NCBI RefSeq assembly: GCF_015277815.1
Contig: NZ_CP063813.1
Location: 2,170,001-2,234,000 of the forward strand
Source: Microbacterium atlanticum
GTDB lineage: Bacteria > Actinomycetota > Actinomycetes > Actinomycetales > Microbacteriaceae
Direction: 5' to 3'
DNA length: 64,000 nucleotides
The notes under the pieces were generated by a model that saw nothing but the letters and a program-made list of their open reading frames with translations, was not told the DNA's origin and did not search any database. Shown here in pieces: positions 27,991-36,951 of the stretch (position 1 is its first letter; each line of letters opens with the position of its first letter). The position numbers and the translations under genes were made by a program.

Positions 27991-29219
27991 AGGAACGCCT
28001 TCCCTTCGCCTCGGTACGTCGCCGCCTCGGCGATGACGGCGCCGTCGCCGACCACGTGATAGCGATCGACGCGCTCGGCGAGCTCACCGCTCTTCGCATG
28101 GCGGAACCACACCCGGTCCCCGACCGCGAGAGCGCGCGCGGCCTCGCCGCGCAACGGTGTCTGCACCTCGCCGGCTCCCTCCCGTGGGGCCGTACGCAGG
28201 TCCTCCGGCCAGACGGCCCGTGGCTGCCGCGACGACAGCGCCGGACCGGAGGCGATCCACCCGCCGCCGAGCACCGTGGCGACATCCGCGGCGGGTTTCC
28301 GCACCACGTCGAGCGCGAACGCCGCCGCGGGCGCGGGGTGGAAGGCGCGGTAGCCGTCGAAGAGGTGCCCCGCGAGCAGGCCGCTGCCGGCGGTGACCTC
28401 GGTGACGGATTGATCGGATGCCGTCACCTCGAGCGAGCCCGTGCCGCCGCCGTTGACGAACTCGAGCGGAGCGACGTCCCGCAGTCCGGTCACGATCGCG
28501 GCGCGACGCTCGAGCAGCTCGGCGGCGGAGCGTCGCTGCATCCACCGGATCACGGCATCGCCGGCGCCGGTGTTGTCACCCTGCCCGGCGATCTGGGCCT
28601 CGTACATCATCAGCCCGACGAGCCGGAACCCGGGCCGCGCCGCGATCGACCGCGCCAGCGCGCTGACCTCGGCGGCCTCGTGGACCGGCGAGCGGAGCAC
28701 GCCGATGTGACCGAGGCCCGGGGCGCGCCAGGAGGCGTCGGCGTCGATCGCGACCCGGATCTCCGGCCGCATGGCCGGGGCCCGGACGGCGTCGACGAGA
28801 TCGAGCTGCGCCAGGTCGTCCACCATGATCGTGACGCGCTGCGCCGCGCGGTCGTCTGCGGCGAGCGCCGCGATGGCGCTGCGATCCGCCGTGGGATAGC
28901 CCATGACGATGTCGTCGTGGTCGGCGGCGAGCCAGAGCGCCTCCGCCAGCGTGAACGCCAGCAGGCCGCGATAGCCGGGAAGCGTGAGCACCGCGTCGAT
29001 CACCTCGCGCACCCGCACGGACTTCGTCGCGACGCGGATGGGAACACCGCCCGACCGCACCGCGAGATCGAGCGTGTTGTAACGGAGCGCTCCGGCGTGG
29101 ATCACGGCGACGGGGCCGCTGAGATCGGCGACGGCGCGGCTCATCTCACCCCAGTACGCGGCGGGGTGACTCCACGGCTTCGTCGACGGCGAGGTGGACG
29201 ACAGCAGGTCGAGACTCAT
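27987..29219 (-). CDS. Alanine-racemase-fold PLP enzyme (amino acid deaminase/aldolase)
   Basis: 410 residues; fold-type III PLP protein like D-threonine aldolase and D-serine dehydratase. The PLP Lys is in PIRVATKSVRVREVID; barrel blocks include GLLAFTLAEALWLA, VNGGGTGSLEVTA and EVTAGSGLLAGHLFDGY. The C-terminal beta domain carries VWFRHAKSGELAERV, at the place where the family's metal His lies. The ATG at 29217-29219 is chosen: it begins MSLDLLSS and overlaps the stop codon of a short upstream ORF. The gene is followed directly by the lactone oxidase gene with a 4-base overlap. Confidence 0.8.
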   Translation of the reverse strand: MSLDLLSSTSPSTKPWSHPAAYWGEMSRAVADLSGPVAVIHAGALRYNTLDLAVRSGGVPIRVATKSVRVREVIDAVLTLPGYRGLLAFTLAEALWLAADHDDIVMGYPTADRSAIAALAADDRAAQRVTIMVDDLAQLDLVDAVRAPAMRPEIRVAIDADASWRAPGLGHIGVLRSPVHEAAEVSALARSIAARPGFRLVGLMMYEAQIAGQGDNTGAGDAVIRWMQRRSAAELLERRAAIVTGLRDVAPLEFVNGGGTGSLEVTASDQSVTEVTAGSGLLAGHLFDGYRAFHPAPAAAFALDVVRKPAADVATVLGGGWIASGPALSSRQPRAVWPEDLRTAPREGAGEVQTPLRGEAARALAVGDRVWFRHAKSGELAERVDRYHVVGDGAVIAEAATYRGEGKAFL

Positions 29220-29245
29220 CCGGCTCGCCTCGGGTGCGCGCGCAT
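29216..29245 (-). CDS. Possible leaderless 9-codon upstream ORF
   Basis: ATG placed exactly 6 bases after the -10 element TAGTCT opens a nine-residue frame MRAHPRRAG whose TGA overlaps the ATG of the PLP deaminase/aldolase gene (ATGA). If transcription starts at this ATG, as the spacing predicts, the main gene has no room for a good ribosome binding site and could depend on re-initiation after the short ORF. The peptide is Arg-rich. Existence as a translated product is inference. Confidence 0.4.
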   Translation of the reverse strand: MRAHPRRAG

Positions 29246-29251
29246 CGCACC

Positions 29252-29257
29252 AGACTA
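29252..29257 (-). promoter_or_regulatory. -10 element TAGTCT upstream of uORF/PLP operon
   Basis: TAGTCT on the minus strand, 6 bases before the uORF ATG and 32 bases before the ATG of the PLP gene. Confidence 0.5.
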
Positions 29258-29325
29258 CGGCCAGCGGCACGGTGTGCAGAAACACCTGCCGGGGCGGCGC
29301 ATCGGTGAGCGCGCGGTGGGTCCGG

Positions 29326-29399
29326 TACCCCCGGTGGGATTCGAACCCACACTGGAGCGAGTTTAAGTCGCCTGCCTCTGCCGGTTGGGCTACGGGGGC
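29326..29399 (-). tRNA. Class-I tRNA with anticodon UAA (nominal Leu)
   Basis: A complete 74-base cloverleaf can be folded by hand. Acceptor GCCCCCG pairs with CGGGGGT (first pair G-U), TA at 8-9, D arm GCC...GGC with GG in the loop, anticodon stem GGCGA/TCGCT with loop CTTAAAC (anticodon UAA), variable loop of only 5 bases (CCAGT), T arm GTGGG-TTCGAAT-CCCAC, discriminator A73. CCA is not encoded (CCG follows). Genuine tRNA-Leu is class II with a long variable arm, so the short variable loop conflicts with the anticodon. It is most likely a real tRNA gene of uncertain amino-acid identity. Confidence 0.85.
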
Positions 29400-29416
29400 G
29401 GTCGCCGAGACACGGA

Positions 29417-29452
29417 TGCCGCAGGGTCATCCTCTCAGATGAGCCTGCGGCA
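29417..29452. terminator. Hairpin after ndh
   Basis: 9-base inverted repeat TGCCGCAGG / CCTGCGGCA with an 18-base loop, 11 bases beyond the ndh stop and before the tRNA on the same strand. Probably separates the protein operon from the tRNA gene. Confidence 0.55.
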
Positions 29453-29463
29453 CCCGTTCCACA

Positions 29464-30909
29464 TCAGTTGGCGGCGACCTTGCCGGCGTCGGCTGCAGCT
29501 TTGGCCGGGGCCTTGGTCGCCGGCGCCTTGCGCGCCGGTGCCGGCTTGTCGGCGGGCGCGGCCTCGACCGGCTGCGGCGGGCGCGGCCGTGCGGCGAACT
29601 CTTCGAAGACGTAGCGGGGGTTCTGCACCGTCGACAGGTTCACCAGGTCGCGGCCCAGCCAGAAGTTGTTCCACCAGCCCCACAGCACGCGCCACTTGCG
29701 CTCCCACGACGGCATCGCCAGGCCGTGGTAGCCACGGTGGGCGAGCCACGCGATCGGGCCCTTCAGCGCGAGGTTGCCGGACTGGAAGACGCCCACCCAC
29801 AGGCCGAGGCCCGCGACGGCGCCGAGGTTCTTGTGGTAGTACTCGCGCGGGAGCTCGCCCCGCAGTACCGCCACCAGGTTCTTCGCGAGGAGCTTGGCCT
29901 GCCGCACCGCGTGCTGGGCGTTGGGGACGCAGTATCCGCCCACTCCGCCGCCCGAGAGGTCCGGAACTGCCGACACGTCACCGGCGGCCCACGCGCCTTC
30001 GACGACCTCGTCCTCGGTGCCCACCCGCAGATCGGCGCGCGTGCGGATGCGGCCGCGCTCCTCGACGGGCAGGTCGCCACCGCGCACCACCGTGGGATTC
30101 GCCATGACGCCGGCGGTCCAGATGATGAGGTCGCTGGGGATGGTCTCGCCGGTCGACAGCTCGATGTCACCGCCGACGGCACCGGTGACCTGCGTGTCGA
30201 GGTGAACCGACGCACCGCGCTGCGCGAGGTTCTTGAGGACCCACTCGCTGGTCTTGAGCGAGACCTCGGGCATGATGCGCCCCATCGCCTCGATCAGATG
30301 GAAGTGCGTGTCGTCGAACGTCAGCTGCGGGTAGCTCTTGACCAGTGCCGATGCCAGCGAGCGCAGCTCGGCGAAAACCTCGATGCCGGCGAAACCGCCG
30401 CCGACCACGACCACCGTTAGCAGCCGGTCCCGCTCGGGGCCCGGGGGGAGGGTCGACGCCTTGTCGAAGTTCGACATCAGCCGGTCGCGGATCGCGACGG
30501 CCTCCTCGATCGTCTTGAGCCCGATGGCGTTGTCGGCGATGCCGGGGATGGGGAAGGTCCGCGAGACGGCACCGGCGGTCACGACGATCTGGTCGTACGC
30601 GAACTCGTAGGGCTCGCCCGCGATGGGGGTGATCGTGGCGACCTTGTTCGCGTGGTCGATGCCGGTGACCTTGGCGGCGAGGACGTTCGTCTTCTTGAGG
30701 TGACGGCGCAGCGCCACCACCGAGTGGCGTGCTTCGATGGAGCCCGCCGCGACCTCGGGGAGGAACGGCTGGTAGGTCATGTAGGGCAGCGGGTCGACGA
30801 TCGTCACGTCCGCCTCGCCCTTGCGCAGATGCTTCTCGAGCTTCCAGGCCGTGTAGAAGCCTGCGTATCCGCCACCGACGATGAGGATCTTGGGCACGGT
30901 TTTGGTCAC
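29464..30909 (-). CDS. ndh: Type II NADH dehydrogenase / FAD-dependent oxidoreductase
   Basis: 481 residues. Single-subunit, non-pumping NADH:quinone oxidoreductase. The FAD site is KILIVGGGYAGFYTAWKLE at the N-terminus, the NADH site VVVVGGGFAGIEVFAELRSL; GYCVPNAQHAVRQAKLLAKNL and ALKGPIAWLAHRGYHGL are typical membrane-associating NDH-2 blocks. The last 45 residues form a low-complexity Ala/Pro/Lys tail not needed for catalysis. The GTG has AGGAGGAG about 10-13 bases upstream. It lies 21 bases after the S8 protease gene and is probably the last gene of that unit, followed by a hairpin. Confidence 0.92.
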   Translation of the reverse strand: MTKTVPKILIVGGGYAGFYTAWKLEKHLRKGEADVTIVDPLPYMTYQPFLPEVAAGSIEARHSVVALRRHLKKTNVLAAKVTGIDHANKVATITPIAGEPYEFAYDQIVVTAGAVSRTFPIPGIADNAIGLKTIEEAVAIRDRLMSNFDKASTLPPGPERDRLLTVVVVGGGFAGIEVFAELRSLASALVKSYPQLTFDDTHFHLIEAMGRIMPEVSLKTSEWVLKNLAQRGASVHLDTQVTGAVGGDIELSTGETIPSDLIIWTAGVMANPTVVRGGDLPVEERGRIRTRADLRVGTEDEVVEGAWAAGDVSAVPDLSGGGVGGYCVPNAQHAVRQAKLLAKNLVAVLRGELPREYYHKNLGAVAGLGLWVGVFQSGNLALKGPIAWLAHRGYHGLAMPSWERKWRVLWGWWNNFWLGRDLVNLSTVQNPRYVFEEFAARPRPPQPVEAAPADKPAPARKAPATKAPAKAAADAGKVAAN

Positions 30910-30930
30910 GTTTGGAGTACTCCTCCTGTG

Positions 30931-32196
30931 TCAGCGGCTCGGCGCGCGGGACGCCAATCGGATGCGTCGGACAGCTGCGGTGACGCCGAGCGCCACCAGT
31001 ATAGCCGTCGCCGTGAGCATGGTGAGCGGCAGGGTGCCGTACAGCACGGTGTTCCGGTCGGGCAGCAGCGGCGAGGTCAGACGCGTCGGCGCGTCCGGTT
31101 GCGGAAGCGCCGGGACGGGGGCGCTCGCCTGCGGCTCCTCGGTGGCGGGAGCTGCCGGAGCCCGCCGGTACAGCCGCACCCAGTCCGAGAGACTGCCCAT
31201 GGGATTGGCGCTGACGACGGCGACCTCGGCCGACACGGCGGCCGCGGCATCCACCAATCCCGCCCCGTAGAGCAGCCGCACCTCGTCGGTGTCGCCGACG
31301 GGCTTGGCCGTCTTCACGATCCGGTTGATCACGTTGGCGGCGTCCAGGTCGGGGTGAGCCGCGCGCACCAGCGCCGCGATGCCGGCCACGATCGGCGCGG
31401 CGCCGCTCGTGCCGTTCCAAGACACCAGCGTCGAGTCCGCGGAGACGCCGATCAGCTCCTCGCTGGGGGCCGAGACGCCGATGGTGATGCCCTGGGTCGA
31501 CGCGTCGACGCTCGCCCGTCCGGACCGGTCGACACCGCCCACCGTCAGCACGCCGGGGATCGTCGCGGGCGCCCCCACCTTGGTCGTGCCGCTCCCGCGG
31601 TTGCCCGCGGCCACCACGACGACCACGTCGTTCTCGAACGCGTAGAGGAACGCGTCGTCCCAGCTCTCCGGCCAGTCCGGCACGTTGGTGGTCAGCGACA
31701 TGTTGATGACATCGGCACCGTTGTCGACCGACCAGCGGATGGCTTCGGCGATCTGGTCGGCGAACGGCCGCTTGGCCGACGAGCCGAAGGCGACCGACAC
31801 CGAGAGCAGCTGCGCCTCCGGTGCCACGCCGATCATGCCGGTGGTCGGCCCCGTGCCGCGGCCGGCGGCGAGCGAGGCGACCCAGCTGCCGTGGTCGGCG
31901 TCGACGGCCCCGACCGGCGTCCGCCCGTCGGGCGAGCCGGCGCCCGAGACATCCGTGCCGGCGGCCACCGCGCCGGTGAACTCGATGGGACCGCGCCCGA
32001 TCCCGGTGTCGATCACGGCGATCCGCACGCCGGAGCCGCGGGTCGTCTGCCACGCCTTCTCGATGCCGTAGTCGTCGAGCCAGTACTCGGCGGCACGCAC
32101 CGGATCCTCCGCGGCCGGCGCGGCGGCGGGAGCCGCCGCGACGAGGGCGAGCGCGGTCGCAGCCGAGGCGACGGCGCCGACGAGGCGACGGATCAT
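30931..32196 (-). CDS. S8 family serine protease, mycosin-like, secreted and membrane-anchored
   Basis: 421 residues. Signal peptide at residues 1-28, then the subtilisin triad D63 (IAVIDTGIGRGP), H102 (DADHGSWVASL) and S265 (WNGTSGAAPIVAG), oxyanion Asn N200 (VVAAGNRGSG). A Pro-rich linker and a C-terminal membrane helix (MLTATAILVALGVTAAV) with a basic tail follow, the layout of mycosins (MycP) of type VII secretion. No other ESX gene is in the window, so it is an orphan here. The ATG overlaps the DUF501 stop. In M. tuberculosis the corresponding place after DUF501 is taken by a Ppx-type phosphatase gene. Confidence 0.88.
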   Translation of the reverse strand: MIRRLVGAVASAATALALVAAAPAAAPAAEDPVRAAEYWLDDYGIEKAWQTTRGSGVRIAVIDTGIGRGPIEFTGAVAAGTDVSGAGSPDGRTPVGAVDADHGSWVASLAAGRGTGPTTGMIGVAPEAQLLSVSVAFGSSAKRPFADQIAEAIRWSVDNGADVINMSLTTNVPDWPESWDDAFLYAFENDVVVVVAAGNRGSGTTKVGAPATIPGVLTVGGVDRSGRASVDASTQGITIGVSAPSEELIGVSADSTLVSWNGTSGAAPIVAGIAALVRAAHPDLDAANVINRIVKTAKPVGDTDEVRLLYGAGLVDAAAAVSAEVAVVSANPMGSLSDWVRLYRRAPAAPATEEPQASAPVPALPQPDAPTRLTSPLLPDRNTVLYGTLPLTMLTATAILVALGVTAAVRRIRLASRAPSR

Positions 32197-32711
32197 CCGC
32201 CGGATCCCGGGTGGGCGCAGACGCAGCGCTCGGGCGACCACGACGACATCGTCAGGGCCCGGTCGCCGATCGGATTGACGCCGGGGCCGGCGGCGAGGGC
32301 GTGGCCGGCGAGGGCGTGGAGGCACTTCACCCGCGTGGGCATGCCGCCGGCCGAGATTCCCTCGATCTCGGCGACGGTGCCGTACGCGGCGCGGTCGCGG
32401 AGATACGCCTCATGGGCCAGCCGATAGGCAGCGGCGACCTCCTCGTCCTCGGCGAGGAGGTCCGAGAGCTCCCGCATGACATGGTCGGCTTCGAGCATCG
32501 ACATCGCCGCGGTCGCCGCCGGATGGGTGAGGTAGTAGAACGTCGGGAAGGGCGTGCCGTCGGGCAGGCGCGGCGACGTCGCGACGACCGTGGGGTTGCC
32601 GCACACGCAGCGCGCCGCGATCCCGACGACGCCGCGGGCGGGCCGCCCGAGCTGCTCGCGGAGAACGGTGAGATCGGCGTCGCTGACAGGGGGGAACGGC
32701 GAGGTCGTCAC
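32193..32711 (-). CDS. DUF501 domain-containing protein
   Basis: 172 residues; small conserved actinobacterial protein of unknown function (Rv1025-like). Cysteine/histidine-rich blocks suggest metal binding: ARCVCGNPTVVAT, TFYYLTHPAATAAMSMLEA, TRVKCLHALAGHALAAG and a terminal ERCVCAH. The invariant NPIGD block is at about residue 148. The GTG is leaderless, 6 bases after TAGCCT. It follows the FtsB-like gene by 78 bases and overlaps the S8 protease gene at its end. Confidence 0.88.
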   Translation of the reverse strand: MTTSPFPPVSDADLTVLREQLGRPARGVVGIAARCVCGNPTVVATSPRLPDGTPFPTFYYLTHPAATAAMSMLEADHVMRELSDLLAEDEEVAAAYRLAHEAYLRDRAAYGTVAEIEGISAGGMPTRVKCLHALAGHALAAGPGVNPIGDRALTMSSWSPERCVCAHPGSGG

Positions 32712-32717
32712 GATTCC

Positions 32718-32723
32718 AGGCTA
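32718..32723 (-). promoter_or_regulatory. -10 element TAGCCT, leaderless DUF501 gene
   Basis: TAGCCT on the minus strand, 6 bases before the GTG. Indicates that DUF501-S8 protease-ndh can be transcribed separately from eno-ftsB. Confidence 0.55.
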
Positions 32724-32789
32724 GCGGCGGCGCCTGGCAGGGTCCTGGACTGCTCCCGGAAGACGAGCGGATGCCTCATCCCGCTGCCG

Positions 32790-33335
32790 CTACGGCGTCG
32801 GCGTCGGCTCGGGATCGGGGACGCCGACGGTCAGCGGCGCGACGGTCCGGGCGAGTCCCGCCTCGGTCAGCGACCGCACGAGCTGCGTCATCCAGTCCGA
32901 GCGGGCCGCTTCCAGCTCCTCGCTCACCGGGGCCTGCTCCTGCGGTTCGAGCTCAGGCGGCAGATCGTCGTCGACGAGGTAGACGACCTCGCCGGGCCGC
33001 ACGTAGTACAGCCGCTCACGCGCCTGCGTGGTGATGTAGGCGGGGTCCTGCCAGCGCTCCCGCTGCGACTCCAGCTCGGCCACCTCGTCCCGGCTGACCT
33101 CGACCGACTCTTCGAGGGCGGCGATCTGCTGCCGCTGATCGAGGTACGTGCCGATGGTGGGAACCAGCACGAAGGCCGCGAGCACCACGAGCCCCATCAT
33201 GATCACCATGAAGCCGGAGAGGCGGATGCCGCCGAGCCACGCCCGCACATCCACCGGCGCCCGGCCGCCGACCGCACGCCGACGGGCACCGGGCGTCTGC
33301 CGGGTACGGGAAGGGGGAGCCGTCGTCCTGGTCAC
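32790..33335 (-). CDS. Septum formation initiator family protein (FtsB/DivIC-like)
   Basis: 181-residue bitopic divisome protein. A basic cytoplasmic N-terminus of about 38 residues, one membrane helix (GFMVIMMGLVVLAAFVLV), a coiled coil (QQIAALEESVEVSRDEVAELESQRERW) and a DivIC block (DPAYITTQARERLYYVRPGEVVYLVD) are followed by an acidic, Pro-rich tail. FtsB partners with FtsL and FtsQ. The location directly after eno, 32 bases downstream, is the standard actinobacterial arrangement. The GTG has GGGGGAG 3-8 bases upstream. Confidence 0.9.
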   Translation of the reverse strand: MTRTTAPPSRTRQTPGARRRAVGGRAPVDVRAWLGGIRLSGFMVIMMGLVVLAAFVLVPTIGTYLDQRQQIAALEESVEVSRDEVAELESQRERWQDPAYITTQARERLYYVRPGEVVYLVDDDLPPELEPQEQAPVSEELEAARSDWMTQLVRSLTEAGLARTVAPLTVGVPDPEPTPTP

Positions 33336-33367
33336 GGCTCCCCCTTCCCTACGTCGTCCTCAGCGCA

Positions 33368-34711
<1,344 letters not shown>

Positions 34712-34715
34712 GTGA

Positions 34716-34746
34716 TGACGGATGCCCCGGCCAGGGGCATCCGTCA
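34716..34746. terminator. Hairpin overlapping the O-methyltransferase stop codon
   Basis: Perfect 13-base inverted repeat TGACGGATGCCCC / GGGGCATCCGTCA with a 5-base loop. On the minus strand the TGA of the right arm is the stop codon of the O-methyltransferase gene, so the terminator begins inside the last codon. Arms contain GGATGCC/GGCATCC. Confidence 0.75.
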
Positions 34747-35412
34747 CACGACCAGCGCAATGGCGATGCCGTCGTAGCCTTTCGCATCCAGGGTCTGAAT
34801 CGCTGTGGCGTCGAAGCGCGGGTCCCGGCTGAGCATCTCGAGGCCGCGCTGCACCCCGATGACCTGGGGATTCTCGGTCGCGGGGTTCGCGACCTCACCG
34901 CCGCGCACGGTGTTGTCGACCATCACCACCGTGCCCGGCCGGCCGAGGCGCGCCGCCCAGTCGAGGTAGATCGTGTTGGACTCCTTGTCGGCGTCGATGA
35001 ACACGAGGTCGAACGGCTCGGCGCCCTCCAGCGTGGGCAGCACCTCGGCGCCGCGGCCCAGCTTGATCTCGACCCTGTCGCCGACGCCCGCCCGGTCGAG
35101 ATTGGCGCGCGCGATCTCGGCAGTGCGCGGCTCCGCCTCGATCGTCACCACGAGGCCGCCCTCCGGGACGGCGCGCGCGAGCCAGATGGTCGAGTATGCG
35201 CCGAGCGTGCCGATCTCGAGCACGCGCCGGGCCCCCGACATCCGTGCGATGAGGTGCAGCAGCTTGCCGTTGACGGGTGCGACCTCGATCGCGGGGAGAC
35301 CGGCCTCGTTCTGATCGGCCACCGCCCGCTCGAGGCCCTCGTCGTGGCCGACGAGCAGCTCGGTCAGGTAGGCGTCGACCCGGCGCCAGGTGTCGGGTGT
35401 GGGATCGGGCAT
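34744..35412 (-). CDS. O-methyltransferase, catechol-type (SAM-dependent)
   Basis: 222 residues; class I methyltransferase of the family that includes caffeoyl-CoA and catechol O-methyltransferases. SAM-binding RRVLEIGTLGAYSTIWLA, EAEPRTAEIARANL (acidic residue for ribose), and the metal/catalytic region LVFIDADKESNTIYLDWA followed by VVMVDNTVRGGEV. The substrate is unknown. The ATG at MPDPTPD is chosen; an in-frame ATG 12 codons upstream has less support. The stop codon is part of a terminator hairpin. Confidence 0.88.
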   Translation of the reverse strand: MPDPTPDTWRRVDAYLTELLVGHDEGLERAVADQNEAGLPAIEVAPVNGKLLHLIARMSGARRVLEIGTLGAYSTIWLARAVPEGGLVVTIEAEPRTAEIARANLDRAGVGDRVEIKLGRGAEVLPTLEGAEPFDLVFIDADKESNTIYLDWAARLGRPGTVVMVDNTVRGGEVANPATENPQVIGVQRGLEMLSRDPRFDATAIQTLDAKGYDGIAIALVV

Positions 35413-35581
35413 GCCCACACTCAATCCGTCCCCGCCCCGGGCCGTCAAGGGCGGGGCAGCGCATCCGGGTCGGCGCGGCGAGGCGTGGCCTTCGCAGTCC
35501 CCCGGGCGAGTTCCCCGGCGTGAAAGCCGCAGCGCGTCGAACGCGGTCGGCGACCGGAACCCCGCGTTCCCGCGGGCGCGC

Positions 35582-35587
35582 TAGGGT
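35582..35587 (+). promoter_or_regulatory. -10 element TAGGGT, leaderless permease gene
   Basis: TAGGGT, 6 bases before the GTG of the amino acid permease. Confidence 0.55.
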
Positions 35588-35593
35588 TCGGCC

Positions 35594-36880
35594 GTGACAT
35601 CCCCTTCCCTGCAGCGCCGGCTCGGACTCGGCGACGCCGTGTTCATCGGACTCGGCTCGATGATCGGCGCGGGCGTCTTCGCCGTGTGGGCACCGGCGGC
35701 GGGTGCGGCGGGCACCGGCCTGCTCATCGGCCTCGCGCTCGCCGCCGTCGTGGCGTTCGGCAACGCGACCTCGTCGGCGCAGCTCGCCGCCGCGCACCCG
35801 ACGTCGGGCGGGACGTACGCGTACGGACGCGCGGAACTCGGCCCGTGGTGGGGGTTCGTCGCCGGGTGGGGGTTCGTGATCGGCAAGATCGCGAGCTGCG
35901 CCGCGATGGCGCTGACCTTCGCCGCCTATGCCGCACCGAGCGGGTGGGAGCGACCCGTCGCCGTCGCCGCCGTCGTCGTGCTCACCGGGGTGAACTGGTT
36001 CGGCGTGACCCGCACCGCCGGGGTCGCCCGCGTGATCGTCGTCGTATCGCTCGGTGCGCTCGCCGCCGCCGTCACCGCCGCCTTCTCGGCCGGCGCGACG
36101 CCGGACTGGTTCACGGCCGCCGAGCTGTGGTCGGGCGGCGGCTACGGCATCCTGCAGTCCGCGGGCCTGCTGTTCTTCGCGTTCGCGGGGTACGCGCGGA
36201 TCGCCACCATGGGCGAGGAGGTGCGCGACCCGCGTCGCGTGATCCCGCGGGCGATCGTCGTCGCATTCCTCATCGCGTTCGCGGTGTACGCCGTCGTCGC
36301 CGTCGCCGTGCTGAGCGCGTTGGGCCCCGACGGCGTCGCCGCGTCCACCGAGCCCGTCGCGGCTGCGGCCGCGACCTCGGGATGGACCTGGATCCAGCCG
36401 GTCGTGCGCATCGGCGCCGCTGCGGCGTCGCTCGGCGCGCTGCTCGCGCTGATCGCCGGGGTGAGCCGCACGGCCTTCGCGATGTCCCGCGAGCGTGACC
36501 TCCCCCGCCTCCTCGGCGCGGTCCATCCCCGCTGGCACGTGCCGCACCGGGCCGAGCTCGCCGCCGGCGCGGTCGTGGTGCTGCTCGTCGCGCTCGTCGA
36601 CCTGCGCGGGGCGATCGGCTTCTCGTCGTTCGGCGTGCTGCTGTACTACTTCGTCGCCAACGTCGCCGCCTTCCGCCAGCGCGGCGACGCCCGTCGGTAT
36701 CCCGCGGCGCTGCAGGTCGTCGGCGGGCTCGGATGCCTCGTCCTGGCCGTGACGCTGCCCTGGCAGTCCGTCGTGGCCGGCGTGCTGGTCGTCGCCGGCG
36801 GAGTCGCGTACCGGTTCGCGCGCCTGGCGGCCGGCGCCGAGGGGCCTGGTCGCCGGCAGAACTCCACGGATGCGGGCTGA
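35594..36880 (+). CDS. APC superfamily amino acid permease
   Basis: 428 residues with about 12 hydrophobic helices. The first helix has the family glycine pattern GLGSMIGAGVFAVWAPAAG, and a later block reads FFAFAGYARIATMGEEVRDPRRVIPRAI, the conserved G/E-containing helix 6-loop of APC transporters. Direction and substrate are not predictable, although this branch often imports or exchanges neutral amino acids. The GTG is leaderless. No regulator or partner gene is adjacent. Confidence 0.87.
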   Translation: MTSPSLQRRLGLGDAVFIGLGSMIGAGVFAVWAPAAGAAGTGLLIGLALAAVVAFGNATSSAQLAAAHPTSGGTYAYGRAELGPWWGFVAGWGFVIGKIASCAAMALTFAAYAAPSGWERPVAVAAVVVLTGVNWFGVTRTAGVARVIVVVSLGALAAAVTAAFSAGATPDWFTAAELWSGGGYGILQSAGLLFFAFAGYARIATMGEEVRDPRRVIPRAIVVAFLIAFAVYAVVAVAVLSALGPDGVAASTEPVAAAAATSGWTWIQPVVRIGAAAASLGALLALIAGVSRTAFAMSRERDLPRLLGAVHPRWHVPHRAELAAGAVVVLLVALVDLRGAIGFSSFGVLLYYFVANVAAFRQRGDARRYPAALQVVGGLGCLVLAVTLPWQSVVAGVLVVAGGVAYRFARLAAGAEGPGRRQNSTDAG

Positions 36881-36951
36881 TCCGGCCCGGGCGCGGCGGG
36901 AATCTGCCGCCGAGCGCGCGATCGCGTGGAGTTTCGCAGGCTGCTCGGCCG

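Noticed and set aside
34716..34746. Hairpin near eno as a riboswitch or enolase leader
   Set aside because: It lies upstream of the eno -10 element and overlaps the O-methyltransferase stop, so it is not in the eno transcript.
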